Of a stretch of DNA of 47,740 nucleotides, positions 1 through 8,723 are shown piece by piece (the stretch's first letter is position 1; every line of letters starts with the position of its first letter). Origin of the DNA: Bacteroidaceae bacterium (GTDB lineage Bacteria > Bacteroidota > Bacteroidia > Bacteroidales > Bacteroidaceae); contig JAILQO010000070.1 of assembly GCA_024698925.1 (NCBI GenBank), positions 1 through 47,740 on the forward strand, written 5' to 3'. The position numbers and the translations under genes were made by a program. Under the pieces are notes generated by a model. The model searched no databases and was not told where the DNA came from. It saw only the letters and a program-made list of their open reading frames with translations.

Positions 1-570
1 TCCCGACATAACCAAAAGGGAGAATGGACTTACTTCGGAGCACTCCGAGAACGTAATATGCAGGTTGCTTATGTTCCGAAGGGACAAACTAAGAGAAAGT
101 TTCATATCGACTTTGGATTCAGAAAAGGTGACCACTATAAAGTGTATGACGGATGGTACATTTGGATATGGCGTGACGATACTATTGAATCATACAACGT
201 CAGACGCAGAGTAGTACGAACTCAAGAGTATTATAGCGCCATTTTTGAAGGACATCCGGAAACGTTACCGGATGAGATTACAGGACCTAAATATCACGAG
301 CCATGGTTTGAAGGCGTTGGTTACTTTAATAATCCCTTTGATTCTCATTGTGGGTATTTATGGAAGTGCTTTAAAGGTAATCGATGCGTTTTCTTTACCG
401 GTGAGTTTGAGTTTGTTTTTTATTTTATTGAAGAATTAAAGCCCGAGGTACTCCAAGTGAGACCAGACCTAGTAGAACGAGAAAGGAAAATAAAAGAATT
501 TGTTAAAAAAAGAAAGCAAGATTTAGATTCTTTAAAAAGACAACGAGGAGAAATACCTAACACACGATAA
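1..570 (+). CDS. Hypothetical protein, 5'-truncated by the window edge
   Basis: The frame is open without a stop from base 1, so the ATG at 58 is probably internal and the gene likely begins upstream. At least 189 codons are visible. The protein is rich in aromatic and charged residues (for example DGWYIWIWRDD and GVGYFNNPFD) and ends in a Lys/Arg/Glu-rich, probably helical tail (about the last 40 residues). No signal peptide or membrane segment is visible in the part present. I do not recognise the family. It is 43 bases upstream of the protease operon and on the same strand, but its base composition is more AT-rich, so it may not belong functionally with that operon. Confidence 0.6.
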   Translation, partial: SRHNQKGEWTYFGALRERNMQVAYVPKGQTKRKFHIDFGFRKGDHYKVYDGWYIWIWRDDTIESYNVRRRVVRTQEYYSAIFEGHPETLPDEITGPKYHEPWFEGVGYFNNPFDSHCGYLWKCFKGNRCVFFTGEFEFVFYFIEELKPEVLQVRPDLVERERKIKEFVKKRKQDLDSLKRQRGEIPNTR

Positions 571-613
571 CAACTAAAAATCTGATTTTCATAACAATTA
601 ATAATATACAAGT

Positions 614-2794
614 ATGAAGAAAACTATCTTATCGCTTTTCATGCTATGCTTAGCCATCAGTAGTTTCGCAGGTGCTAAACGTGACGGCTTTGCCATTGTC
701 ATTGATCCAACCAGTCTCAGTCAGGCGAAAGCCGAGGTGGAGGCTTATGCTGCCGCTATCGAACAAGCTCATGGACTCAAGGTTTATACCATCGTGGACC
801 GTTGGGGCATCCCAGACAGTATCCGCGCTGAACTTATCCGCCTGCATGCACAGAAAGAAGAGCCCGTCATTGGTGCCGTTTTCGTGGGCGATATCCCTGT
901 GCCCATGATTCGCGACGCTCAGCACATGACATCCGCTTTCAAGATGGATCAGTCTCAACCTCGCAAGAAAAGCAGCGTCCCAAGCGACCGCTTCTACGAT
1001 GACTTCAACCTGAAGTTCCGCTTCCTCGAGCGCGACTCTGATGCCAACTACTTCTACTACAGCCTCGCCGCCGATGGCGCCCAACGCACCTACCCCACCA
1101 TCTACAGCGGACGCATCCGTCCCTCTGATGTCAATGGTGTGAACCGTTATGAGAAGTTGCGCGCCTTCCTGCGCAAGGCTGTCGCCATGAAGCAGCAGCC
1201 GCGCCAGTTGCAGAAGATGTTCTTCTTCAGTGGCCACGGCTACATCAGCGACTCCAAGGTGGCTCGTATGGACGAGAAAGTAGCTTGGTTCGAGCACTTC
1301 CCCCAGCTCAACGACAAGCGATCACGCATCAGCTATATGGATCATAGCGACCACAACCCCGTCAAGGAGCATTTCATGTGCGAGTTGATGCGTGGCGATC
1401 TTGACTTTGCCCATTTGCACCACCATGGCGCCCCAGAAATGGAGTATTTCAACGGTGCCAAGCAACTCACTACCGTAAAGCAGGCCAAGGAATTCATCCT
1501 CAAGAACGTACGCCAGCACATCATGGAAGCTAAGCAGCGGGGACGCGACTGGGAGAAAACAAAGGCAACCCTCAAGGAACGTTTCGACCTGCCCGACTCC
1601 TGGCTTGAGAATGTACTTGATGAACAGCTTGCCATCCAAGACTCTTTGGAGGATGCTGCAGACGACCTCTATCTTGAGGACTTCGCCGTCTATGGCTACC
1701 AGCCCAACTCACCCGTTGTCATCATTGATGCCTGTTATTGCGGCTCCTTCCACCTCGACGACTGCATCGCTGATGAGTATATTTTCCAACCCGGCACCAC
1801 GGTGGCTGTTGTGGCAAACACCGTCAACTCCCTGCAGGACAAGTGGAGCGACTGCATGATGGGCCTCATCGCTGAGGGCGGCTGCATTGGCGACATGCCC
1901 CGTTTCTCCACGTATCTGGAGAGCCACGTCATCGGCGACCCCACCTTCCGCTATGAACCAGCCGACGGCAAGGGCCTTGATATCGACCACCTCATCAATG
2001 AGAACAAGCCTGCCACATGGCGCAAGCTCCTCAAGAGCCCCAAGGCCGACCTGCAATGCCTCGCCATCTGGCAGCTCTGCCGTCTCGGCCTAATGACCAG
2101 CAGCGAGCTGCGCAAGATCTACGAATCCTCACGCCTCGATCTCGTGCGCCTCATGGCACTCGTGAAGATTGCAGACTTCCGTGATGACAATGCCATCGAG
2201 GTCATCAAAGCAGCCTCACAAGATGCTTTTGAAATGGCCCAGCGTTTCTCTCTTAAATACATTCACGACAGCGGTGACGAACGTCTCATCCCTGCGCTCA
2301 TTGCAGTCAGCATTGAGAATAACACCAGCGACCGTGTGAACTTCGATGCCCGTGCAGCCATCGGTGTCTATCCTAAGGATAAGCTACTCGCTGAGTTCGC
2401 GAAACAGTTTGATAGTCCTGAGGTGAAGACTTTGAAGAAGGACACCATCCGCGCCCTCATTGCCCGTACCATTGAGGTCTATGCCGGACGTGGTGCTCAG
2501 GAGATTGAAGAATTGGATACCGCACAGAACGCCAAGGAAATAAAGTTTGCCATCCGCTCGCAGCGCAACAACCTCGTCCATGCCTACGTGCCCTTCTTCC
2601 TCGATTACATCAATCGTCCCACCACTACTGTGGAGCAACAAGTCATGATTCTCGAGGCCCTCGGCTGGCATCCACGTAGCTATCAGGCTCCCCTCATTGC
2701 CGATCGCTGCATGGCTATCTATAAGGACGAGCGCTACGACCCACAGGTGCGTAACGAAGCCCTCAAAACTTATAATCGTGTAAATGCTAAATAA
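614..2794 (+). CDS. Secreted clan CD (caspase/gingipain-like, C25-type) cysteine peptidase with C-terminal helical repeats
   Basis: A signal peptide covers about residues 1-20, so the product is exported. The catalytic pair of clan CD is visible: His271 in HLHHHGAPE and Cys374 in IIDACYCGSF, each after a hydrophobic beta strand, as in gingipains and caspases. The neighbouring Cys376 is an alternative nucleophile. After about residue 440 the sequence becomes repetitive and helical (AIWQLCRLGLM, LVRLMALVKIADF, RFSLKYIHD), resembling HEAT-like repeats. No type IX secretion C-terminal domain is obvious, so the mature protein may be periplasmic. It is first in an operon whose next gene starts 11 bases before its stop. 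Cleavage specificity (Arg/Lys as in gingipains, or otherwise) cannot be read. The clan assignment is fairly safe; the exact family is less so. Confidence 0.75.
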   Translation: MKKTILSLFMLCLAISSFAGAKRDGFAIVIDPTSLSQAKAEVEAYAAAIEQAHGLKVYTIVDRWGIPDSIRAELIRLHAQKEEPVIGAVFVGDIPVPMIRDAQHMTSAFKMDQSQPRKKSSVPSDRFYDDFNLKFRFLERDSDANYFYYSLAADGAQRTYPTIYSGRIRPSDVNGVNRYEKLRAFLRKAVAMKQQPRQLQKMFFFSGHGYISDSKVARMDEKVAWFEHFPQLNDKRSRISYMDHSDHNPVKEHFMCELMRGDLDFAHLHHHGAPEMEYFNGAKQLTTVKQAKEFILKNVRQHIMEAKQRGRDWEKTKATLKERFDLPDSWLENVLDEQLAIQDSLEDAADDLYLEDFAVYGYQPNSPVVIIDACYCGSFHLDDCIADEYIFQPGTTVAVVANTVNSLQDKWSDCMMGLIAEGGCIGDMPRFSTYLESHVIGDPTFRYEPADGKGLDIDHLINENKPATWRKLLKSPKADLQCLAIWQLCRLGLMTSSELRKIYESSRLDLVRLMALVKIADFRDDNAIEVIKAASQDAFEMAQRFSLKYIHDSGDERLIPALIAVSIENNTSDRVNFDARAAIGVYPKDKLLAEFAKQFDSPEVKTLKKDTIRALIARTIEVYAGRGAQEIEELDTAQNAKEIKFAIRSQRNNLVHAYVPFFLDYINRPTTTVEQQVMILEALGWHPRSYQAPLIADRCMAIYKDERYDPQVRNEALKTYNRVNAK

Positions 2795-4349
2795 AGTGAC
2801 TCATAGGGACATACTTCGCGTATGTCCCCTATTCCTTCTTGCGCTGTTGCCCCTCACGGCATCAGCGCAGTTATTACATCCGCATCGCTGCGTGGGACCT
2901 TCGATGGAGGTGACACCTGAGATCAGCCGCATGCGTGCCAACCGTAAGCTATTTGCGCCCCAGGAGGAAGTACAGTTACCCACCAGCGTGGATAACTCCA
3001 CGACACGCTATTTCCCCCCTATCTTCAACCAGGTCGGAGGGTCCTGTGTACATGCCTCCACCATCGGCTATATGTTCACGTATGAGATGAACCGTCTGCT
3101 GGATCGCGATGCCTCCAAGCCCGAGAACCGCATGAGTTATCAGTTCGCCTGGAACATGCTCAACGAGGGCGAGAATGAGGGCGGTCGCATGGAGGACGGT
3201 CTTAAGCTGGCTAAGTTCTACGGCATCATGTCCGAGGCCGACTATGGTTTTTCCGGTGTATATAGTTACGCGTGGGCTACGGGCTACGAGAAATATGTAC
3301 GGGCCATGCACAATCGTGCCACGGACATACTCTACTTCAACGACAGCGTCCCTTTCATCAAGCGCTATCTCTACGATGCCGGACGTGGCGAACATCCGGG
3401 AGGTATCGTCACCTTTAGTGTCACAACTGAGAATTGGCTGATTAAGTCAGACTATCAAGGTCCCTCCGAGACGGGCTATCATGCCCTGCTCACTAAGTTG
3501 GGCGACAAGGCTCTCACGGGTCATGCTCTCACGATTGTCGGTTACGACGACCTCGTCACCTACACCGATGACAACGAGACACCTCATACAGGTGCCTTCA
3601 TCGTCTGCAACTCCTGGGGCGAGGATACCCACGACCGCGGACGTTTCTACCTCCCTTACGACTTTTTCCGTGATGAATCCCGCAACGAGCTACAACTCTC
3701 CAACGACTTGTTTGCCGTACGTGCCTCGGTTTACCAGCCACGCCTCGTCATGCGCTTCTCCCTGACTTACAGCAAGCGTGATGAGTTGCGCTTTGGCATC
3801 TCCACGACCAAAAACCCCAACCATACACTCCCCATCTACGCCCCCAAGTATGACTACATCATGTACCATAAAGGCGGCCCCTTCCCCATGCAGGGACAGT
3901 ACAAGCTGAAAGACATGGACGTGGCTTTCGATGCCTCCCCACGTGCGCCGGATGGTCCCGACTCCCTGGCCAAGTTCTTTGCACACATCTACCGTCAGAC
4001 CAAGGTCAACCGGAAAAGCGGTGAGGGCGAGGTTACAGGCGTGGAGCTCATAGAACTGGTGACTGATGAGAGCAACCTCTCCGATATGTCTGTCACGCCC
4101 TTGCGCAGCTGGACCTATCGTGGCACTCTTCCGGCCACCATCGTCACCGGCACCAACGCCTTCGCCATTCCCCTGCGCCCACGCTACCGCGTCAGTCTCT
4201 CGCCTATGGCGTGGAATGTGACCAGCGAGTACGGCAACCGGGCCACCTACCGCCTCCGCACCGCCAATGGTCGTCAGGCTAAATTCCAAGTCATCCCCGA
4301 TGCGGACGGCAAACACGCCCACATCCATTATGCCGTGAAGAAAGAATGA
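2784..4349 (+). CDS. Secreted papain-like (C1 family) cysteine peptidase
   Basis: An N-terminal hydrophobic signal segment ends near the TASAQ motif at about residue 29. All papain active-site elements are present in order: oxyanion Gln83 and nucleophile Cys88 (NQVGGSCVHAS), His247 (LTGHALTIVGY) and Asn276 (VCNSWGE). The usual Trp after the catalytic Cys is replaced by Val, which is uncommon. The 521 residues exceed a bare papain domain; the C-terminal 200 or so residues look beta-rich and may be an accessory domain. The start overlaps the upstream protease by 11 bases, and the stop overlaps the next lipoprotein start (ATGA), so translational coupling is likely. With its neighbours it could degrade host or dietary proteins, possibly haemoproteins; that role is inference. 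Confidence 0.82.
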   Translation: MLNKVTHRDILRVCPLFLLALLPLTASAQLLHPHRCVGPSMEVTPEISRMRANRKLFAPQEEVQLPTSVDNSTTRYFPPIFNQVGGSCVHASTIGYMFTYEMNRLLDRDASKPENRMSYQFAWNMLNEGENEGGRMEDGLKLAKFYGIMSEADYGFSGVYSYAWATGYEKYVRAMHNRATDILYFNDSVPFIKRYLYDAGRGEHPGGIVTFSVTTENWLIKSDYQGPSETGYHALLTKLGDKALTGHALTIVGYDDLVTYTDDNETPHTGAFIVCNSWGEDTHDRGRFYLPYDFFRDESRNELQLSNDLFAVRASVYQPRLVMRFSLTYSKRDELRFGISTTKNPNHTLPIYAPKYDYIMYHKGGPFPMQGQYKLKDMDVAFDASPRAPDGPDSLAKFFAHIYRQTKVNRKSGEGEVTGVELIELVTDESNLSDMSVTPLRSWTYRGTLPATIVTGTNAFAIPLRPRYRVSLSPMAWNVTSEYGNRATYRLRTANGRQAKFQVIPDADGKHAHIHYAVKKE

Positions 4350-4732
4350 TGAAAAATATCACAATCATATTTTCAGCCATGCTGTGGCTCACGCTCACGG
4401 CATGCAGCGAAGAGAAAGTGGAAGGGCCAACGGTGCAGGAATCCGACCTCACCATCACCTTGGAAGCCAACACGTGGACCTACGTCTCATTGGAGGCTGG
4501 TGCCGTAGTGGCCACCATTCCTTTCGCCGACAGCCTCGCGCAGCAGAACATGGCCCAGCGCACGGACTGGGACGTTGCCTACGCGCCTGACGGCCTGATG
4601 CGCACCAACGGCGGAGCCTCTGGTCACGCACAAGCTGCCATCGGCACCTCCACGTCTGACTTCGCAGCTACCGACATCCTCTCCCCCTTCTCCGACCTCA
4701 CAACCGACCTGCCCGATTGCGAAATTTGGTAA
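4346..4732 (+). CDS. HmuY-family lipoprotein, short form
   Basis: A lipoprotein signal with lipobox LTAC gives Cys20 as the lipidated residue. The following sequence carries HmuY-family hallmarks: WTYVSLEAGAVV, then DWDVAYAPDG and the RTNGGASG turn. HmuY of Porphyromonas binds haem released from haemoproteins by gingipains. Here the protein is 128 residues, whereas family members are usually near 200, and it stops soon after the RTNGGASG region, so the C-terminal part of the fold is missing or reduced. Position after two secreted cysteine proteases fits a haem-scavenging role, but haem ligands cannot be identified. A degraded, non-binding relic is the main alternative. Confidence 0.68.
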   Translation: MMKNITIIFSAMLWLTLTACSEEKVEGPTVQESDLTITLEANTWTYVSLEAGAVVATIPFADSLAQQNMAQRTDWDVAYAPDGLMRTNGGASGHAQAAIGTSTSDFAATDILSPFSDLTTDLPDCEIW

Positions 4733-4748
4733 CTCCGTCACCCGCCCC

Positions 4749-5552
4749 ATGCGCCACTTGTTATTACTTCTTTTCCTGTTGTCGTTTTTCCTCTCCCTGC
4801 CCGCTTCTGCGCAGGCTCAGAGTGACTGGCACCTGATCTTCTCGGATGAGTTCGACCAGCCCGACGGCAGTCGTCCAGACAGCACCAAGTGGCAGAGCTG
4901 TCCGCGTGAGGGGGCTACGTGGAGCCGTTGGATTAGCAACCATCCCGATGTGGCACGCATTGAGGATGGCGCCCTCGTCTGTCGCGCCATTCCCAATCCC
5001 GACACCAGTCGTGACAGAGCTCCCATGCTGACGGGCGCTGTGGAGACGCGCAACCATTTCAGCTTCACCTATGGTCTCGTAGAGATACGCCTGCGGGTAG
5101 AGTCCTTCGAGGGCACCTTCCCCGCAGCCTGGCTCATGCCCCAACCGCCCTGCGAGGGCTGGCCGTATGGTGGCGAGATTGACATCTTCGAGACCATCGA
5201 CAACCAACATACAGCCTACCAGACCGTCCACTCCCATTGGACCTACCACCTCCATCATGGCGACCGTCCGCAGCACGGCTTCCGTCGCGACAGCATCGAC
5301 GTCACCCAATGGCACGTCTATTCCCTCGAGTGGACACCCGAGGCCCTACAGTACTATATCGATGGTGATTATGTCGGCACCTACCCACGTAGCTCCGACC
5401 TCGATGCGCTGGCAGGTGGCCAGTGGCCCTTCACCCACCCCTTCTACGTCATCCTCAACCAAAGCGTTGGCGATGGTTCATGGGCCAAGCCTGCCGTCCT
5501 GACTCACACCTACGCCACCCACTTCGATTACGTCCGCATCTTCCAGCGCTAG
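4749..5552 (+). CDS. GH16 family endo-beta-glucanase (laminarinase/lichenase-type)
   Basis: A signal peptide covers about residues 1-24 (LPASAQAQ). GH16 features follow: LIFSDEFDQPDG at the start of the jelly-roll, WxSRWISNHPD, a TGAVETRNHFSFTYGLVEIRLR strand pair, and the catalytic signature GEIDIFE with nucleophile Glu143, Asp145 and acid/base Glu148. Length (267) suits a single catalytic domain without a carbohydrate-binding module. It is the last gene of the operon, 16 bases after the HmuY-like gene; its link to the proteases is unclear. The substrate (beta-1,3- or mixed-linkage glucan, or another GH16 substrate) cannot be fixed from these motifs. Confidence 0.88.
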   Translation: MRHLLLLLFLLSFFLSLPASAQAQSDWHLIFSDEFDQPDGSRPDSTKWQSCPREGATWSRWISNHPDVARIEDGALVCRAIPNPDTSRDRAPMLTGAVETRNHFSFTYGLVEIRLRVESFEGTFPAAWLMPQPPCEGWPYGGEIDIFETIDNQHTAYQTVHSHWTYHLHHGDRPQHGFRRDSIDVTQWHVYSLEWTPEALQYYIDGDYVGTYPRSSDLDALAGGQWPFTHPFYVILNQSVGDGSWAKPAVLTHTYATHFDYVRIFQR

Positions 5553-5557
5553 TCCTG

Positions 5558-7663
5558 TCACTTCATTTTCATGTCCATATTGAACATGATGAAGCCATAG
5601 ATATCAGCCTGCTCTTCCAGGACTTTTGCCAGCGGCTTGCCGCCGCCGTGCCCCGCCTTGGTATCGATACGGATCAGGACGGGATTAGCCCCTGCATGAC
5701 ACTCCTGCAAGGTCGCAGCGAACTTGAACGAATGGGCCGGCACGACGCGGTCGTCATGATCTGCCGTCGTTACGAGGGTTGCCGGATAAGCCGTTCCGGG
5801 CTTGAGGTTGTGCAGCGGCGAATAGGCACGCAGGTACTCGAACATCTCCTTGGAGTCCTCGCTGGTGCCGTAGTCGCTGGCCCAGTTCCATCCGATGGTG
5901 AACTTATGGTAGCGCAGCATGTCCATCACGCCCACCTGAGGCACTGCCACACGGAACAGTTCTGGGCGCTGGGTCATGCAGGCACCTACGAGCAGTCCGC
6001 CGTTGGAGCCGCCTACGATGGCCAGCTTCTCGGGAGATGTGTAGCCCTCGCGGATGAGATACTCGGCAGCGCCGATGAAGTCATCAAAGACATTCTGCTT
6101 CTGCATCTTCGTGCCGGCGATGTGCCACTCCTCGCCATACTCGCTGCCACCGCGCAGGTTCACCTGCGCATAGATGCCGCCTTGCTCCAGGAAGGGAATA
6201 CGCGAGAAAGAGAAGCCGGGGCCCAGCGAGATATTGAAGCCGCCGTAGCCATAGAGGAAGACGGGATTCTTGCCGTTCAGCTTCAGGCCCTTCTTATGCG
6301 TGATGAACATCGGCACACGCGTGCCATCCTTGCTCTGGAAGAACAGCTGATGCGTCTCGAAGTCCTGCTGGCGGAATTTCACCTTGGGCTGCGCATAGAG
6401 CGTGCTTTCGCCCGTGGCGAGGTCATAGCGGTAGATGGTACCGGGCTGCGTGAACGACGTGAAGGCGTAGAAGCACTCGGGCTCCTTCTTGTCGCCCGTG
6501 AAGCTTACGCTACCCGCGGTAGGCAGCTTCACCTCGCGCAGCATCTTACCGTCCAGCCCATAGACATAGGCATGGTCAGAAGCATCCTTCTGATAAGTGA
6601 GGATGAACTGGCGGTTGATGACATCGATGCCGCTCAGGACATCCGTCTGCTCCGCCACCAGCTCCTTCCAGTCATTGATGCCGGGGCGATGGATGTCAGC
6701 CGTCACGATATGGCCTTTGGGTGCCTGCCAGTTGGTATAGATATAGAGCTTATCACCCGCCGTATAGACTGGCGTATATTCATAGTCCATGTCCGTTGTC
6801 AGCTGAATGAATTGCGAATCGTGCTGGCGCAGATCCCTGACGTAGAGGTTGTTGCCAGCGCCGGCACCAGCCTCGAACAGCCACATCACCGTCTCCTCCT
6901 CATTGACGCTCACGTAATAGAAGCGCTTGGGCTGTGTCGGGTTTTGGTAGAACAGCACATCCTCCGACTGCGGTGTACCTATTTTATGATAATACACCTT
7001 GTGGCCCGCATTCACGTTGGAGAACTCCTTGCCCTCCGATGGGCGGTCGTAGGCGGAGTAGTAGAAGCCGTCGCCCTGCCATGCGGCGTTTGAGAACTTA
7101 GCCCACGCTACATGGTCGTTCGTCAGCTGTCCCGTCCGCAGGTCAATGACGAAGAACTCCTCCCAGTCCGATCCCGAGCGCGAGATGCGGTAGGCTGCCC
7201 AACGTCCGTTGTGCGAGAAATGGACGCCCTTCAGCGCCACGGTGCCGTCCGTGCTTAGCTTGTTGGGGTCCAGGAAGACGCGTGGCTCCGCGCCCAGCGC
7301 ATCCATCACGTACAGGACGCTCTGGTTCTGCAGGCCGTCGTTCTTGTAGAAGTACCACTTCCCATGATGCTTGCGCGGCGCCGAGATCTTCTCGTAGTTA
7401 GCCAGCTCCGTGAGCCGTTTCAGCAGTTTCGTGCGGAAGGGAATGCGCTGCAGGTAGCTGTTCGTCACGCGGTTCTCCGCCTCCACCCACGCAGCCGTCT
7501 GCTCCGAGGTGTCGTTCTCGAGCCAGCGATAAGGGTCGCTGACCTTGACACCAAAATACTCGTCCACCGTACCGTCCTTTGCGGCCTTGGGATATTGCAG
7601 TCCCTGTGCCTGCATCATTGTTGCGGCCATCATTGCCATACTCATTAATAAGAATCTCTTCAT
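5558..7663 (-). CDS. Prolyl oligopeptidase (S9A)
   Basis: A serine peptidase that cuts after proline in oligopeptides. A signal peptide (about residues 1-19, ending MMQAQ) suggests periplasmic location, as is common in Bacteroidota. The N-terminal part (YPKAAKDGTVDEYFGVKVSDPYRWLE, then a seven-bladed propeller region to about 430) is followed by the alpha/beta-hydrolase domain. Catalytic Ser553 lies in GGSNGGLL, the Asp in ADHDDRV (637/638) and His672 in KAGHGGG. Its 701 residues match the family. It converges on the GH16 gene with a gap of only 5 bases and has its own promoter upstream (7701-7733). Confidence 0.95.
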   Translation of the reverse strand: MKRFLLMSMAMMAATMMQAQGLQYPKAAKDGTVDEYFGVKVSDPYRWLENDTSEQTAAWVEAENRVTNSYLQRIPFRTKLLKRLTELANYEKISAPRKHHGKWYFYKNDGLQNQSVLYVMDALGAEPRVFLDPNKLSTDGTVALKGVHFSHNGRWAAYRISRSGSDWEEFFVIDLRTGQLTNDHVAWAKFSNAAWQGDGFYYSAYDRPSEGKEFSNVNAGHKVYYHKIGTPQSEDVLFYQNPTQPKRFYYVSVNEEETVMWLFEAGAGAGNNLYVRDLRQHDSQFIQLTTDMDYEYTPVYTAGDKLYIYTNWQAPKGHIVTADIHRPGINDWKELVAEQTDVLSGIDVINRQFILTYQKDASDHAYVYGLDGKMLREVKLPTAGSVSFTGDKKEPECFYAFTSFTQPGTIYRYDLATGESTLYAQPKVKFRQQDFETHQLFFQSKDGTRVPMFITHKKGLKLNGKNPVFLYGYGGFNISLGPGFSFSRIPFLEQGGIYAQVNLRGGSEYGEEWHIAGTKMQKQNVFDDFIGAAEYLIREGYTSPEKLAIVGGSNGGLLVGACMTQRPELFRVAVPQVGVMDMLRYHKFTIGWNWASDYGTSEDSKEMFEYLRAYSPLHNLKPGTAYPATLVTTADHDDRVVPAHSFKFAATLQECHAGANPVLIRIDTKAGHGGGKPLAKVLEEQADIYGFIMFNMDMKMK

Positions 7664-7700
7664 ATCTTGTTTTCGTTATCGTTATCTACTTTTTGCGCTG

Positions 7701-7733
7701 CAAAGATACACTTTTCCGCTCGAAGGGCACAAG
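7701..7733 (-). promoter_or_regulatory. Promoter of the prolyl oligopeptidase gene
   Basis: On the minus strand a perfect TAnnTTTG -7 box (TATCTTTG, 7701-7708) is preceded after 21 bases by CTTG at 7730-7733, one mismatch from the TTTG -33 element. It lies about 40 bases before the start codon. Confidence 0.6.
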
Positions 7734-7749
7734 TTTTTACATATTTTCT

Positions 7750-7780
7750 TTTGTGCGAGCGGGATTAATCCCTATCTTTG
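7750..7780 (+). promoter_or_regulatory. Orphan Bacteroidota promoter reading toward tiny ORFs
   Basis: TTTG at 7750-7753, 19 bases, then TATCTTTG at 7773-7780: a full consensus match on the + strand, back to back with the peptidase promoter. No ordinary gene follows on this strand before the convergent HU-like gene ends at 7998, so it should make a short transcript of about 200 bases. Confidence 0.55.
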
Positions 7781-7805
7781 CAGGCATATAGATACACGAC
7801 AGATA

Positions 7806-7844
7806 ATGGACAAGGACTTCCGGAAGCCGACAGCACATGGATGA
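7806..7844 (+). CDS. Tiny upstream ORF (12 codons), possible leader peptide
   Basis: ATG at 7806 encodes MDKDFRKPTAHG and stops at 7842-7844. It lies about 25 bases after the -7 box at 7773-7780 and overlaps the next small ORF by 8 bases. It could be a leader peptide that couples translation to that ORF. Nothing beyond position supports expression. Confidence 0.2.
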   Translation: MDKDFRKPTAHG

Positions 7845-7989
7845 CTGCGCCGCTGGTCGCCTGCTACTGCTGTCGCCCTGGGCCTATCAGTTCAGGAGAC
7901 ACACGGAAAACATCACCACACTCCTTTGCAAAACAATGAACTGCATTGCTCAAGCCGTATGCAGACAAAAGGATGACTGGTGGAAGTAA
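7837..7989 (+). CDS. Candidate 50-residue small protein
   Basis: ATG at 7837 opens a 50-codon ORF ending at TAA 7987-7989, too short for usual gene callers. The peptide has a leucine run (RLLLLSPWAYQF), four cysteines and a basic C-terminus ending KDDWWK. It follows a consensus promoter and overlaps a 12-codon ORF, and ends 8 bases before the stop of the convergent HU-like gene. No family is recognised. Alternatives are a non-coding RNA, or a chance ORF in a relic. The rest of 7664-7997 shows only the two promoters. Confidence 0.25.
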   Translation: MDDCAAGRLLLLSPWAYQFRRHTENITTLLCKTMNCIAQAVCRQKDDWWK

Positions 7990-7997
7990 AAGTAGAC

Positions 7998-8660
7998 TCA
8001 ACCCATCACCCACACCTTGTGAGAATGAGAGCCACGAGTGGTGATGCCCGAAGCCGGATCTGCGACGAATGACCTTAGATCCCTTGAGGCGGAGGTACGG
8101 CTCTGTTCGGTTGAGCAGACATAATCCGCGAGGCTCATAAAACCTTGCTTTTCAATAATCGATTTAGCCAAAGCTAGGCGTTCCTCACGACTATACATGC
8201 ACTTTTGGGACTTCTTTACTTCGGCTTGAACGCGATCGAAGGTAGCTTCGCGGTTCAAGTTTGCCAACAGCTCTGGATCTGGCTTGAAATTCAAGCCTTT
8301 GATACAAACGTGCCTATACTTTTCCTTCTCCTCTTCAGCTTCCTGGACTTTTCCTTTATTTTTCTTTTTGGCGATTCCCTTTTCAGAGGGCGTTGTCGTG
8401 TCAAAGCCTAACGACAGCGAGAATACACCAAGCCCGTCAATCTTGATATTATGCCCTAAAGGCATCCAATGCGTCATTGTCGTTACAAGAGCGTCAATAA
8501 CACCACGCATCGTTCCCTCACTAAAGCTACCGGAATAAGCTTTCATGTTCTTCAAGACGGTGTCAAAATCATGCAGGTTATAGGTTTGCATCTTCGGATA
8601 GAGCACCTTTTTGCCATCCGCCATCCCTTTGGGGAGTTCTTGTAAAATGTAGTTTGCCAT
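7998..8660 (-). CDS. HU-like (HU_HIG type) DNA-binding protein
   Basis: This looks like the Bacteroidota-specific, lengthened HU family. The N-terminal part has the strand-helix pattern MANYILQELP...KVLYPKMQTYNLHDFDTVLKNM, then SFSEGTMRGVIDALVTTMTHWMPLGHNIKIDGLGVFSLSLGF, typical of the HU core. It is interrupted by a Lys/Glu-rich linker (about residues 95-115) and followed by a C-terminal extension with a second predicted helical DNA-binding segment (SREERLALAKSIIEKQGFMSLADYV). Length is 220 residues. Members usually sit in accessory regions; partners are not known. Its transcript starts upstream of a four-unit 21-bp repeat array, so autoregulation or leader control is plausible. Confidence 0.8.
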   Translation of the reverse strand: MANYILQELPKGMADGKKVLYPKMQTYNLHDFDTVLKNMKAYSGSFSEGTMRGVIDALVTTMTHWMPLGHNIKIDGLGVFSLSLGFDTTTPSEKGIAKKKNKGKVQEAEEEKEKYRHVCIKGLNFKPDPELLANLNREATFDRVQAEVKKSQKCMYSREERLALAKSIIEKQGFMSLADYVCSTEQSRTSASRDLRSFVADPASGITTRGSHSHKVWVMG

Positions 8661-8723
8661 ACTATTAGTATTATTGTTTTTTGACTATCAATTTTTTCAT
8701 TTTTGTCCTAAGACAATTTTCTA

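Noticed and set aside
5423..7093. 556-codon open frame on the + strand
   Set aside because: It lies antisense to the prolyl oligopeptidase, which has every catalytic motif. The frame is a by-product of the codon use of that gene; its protein shows no motif.
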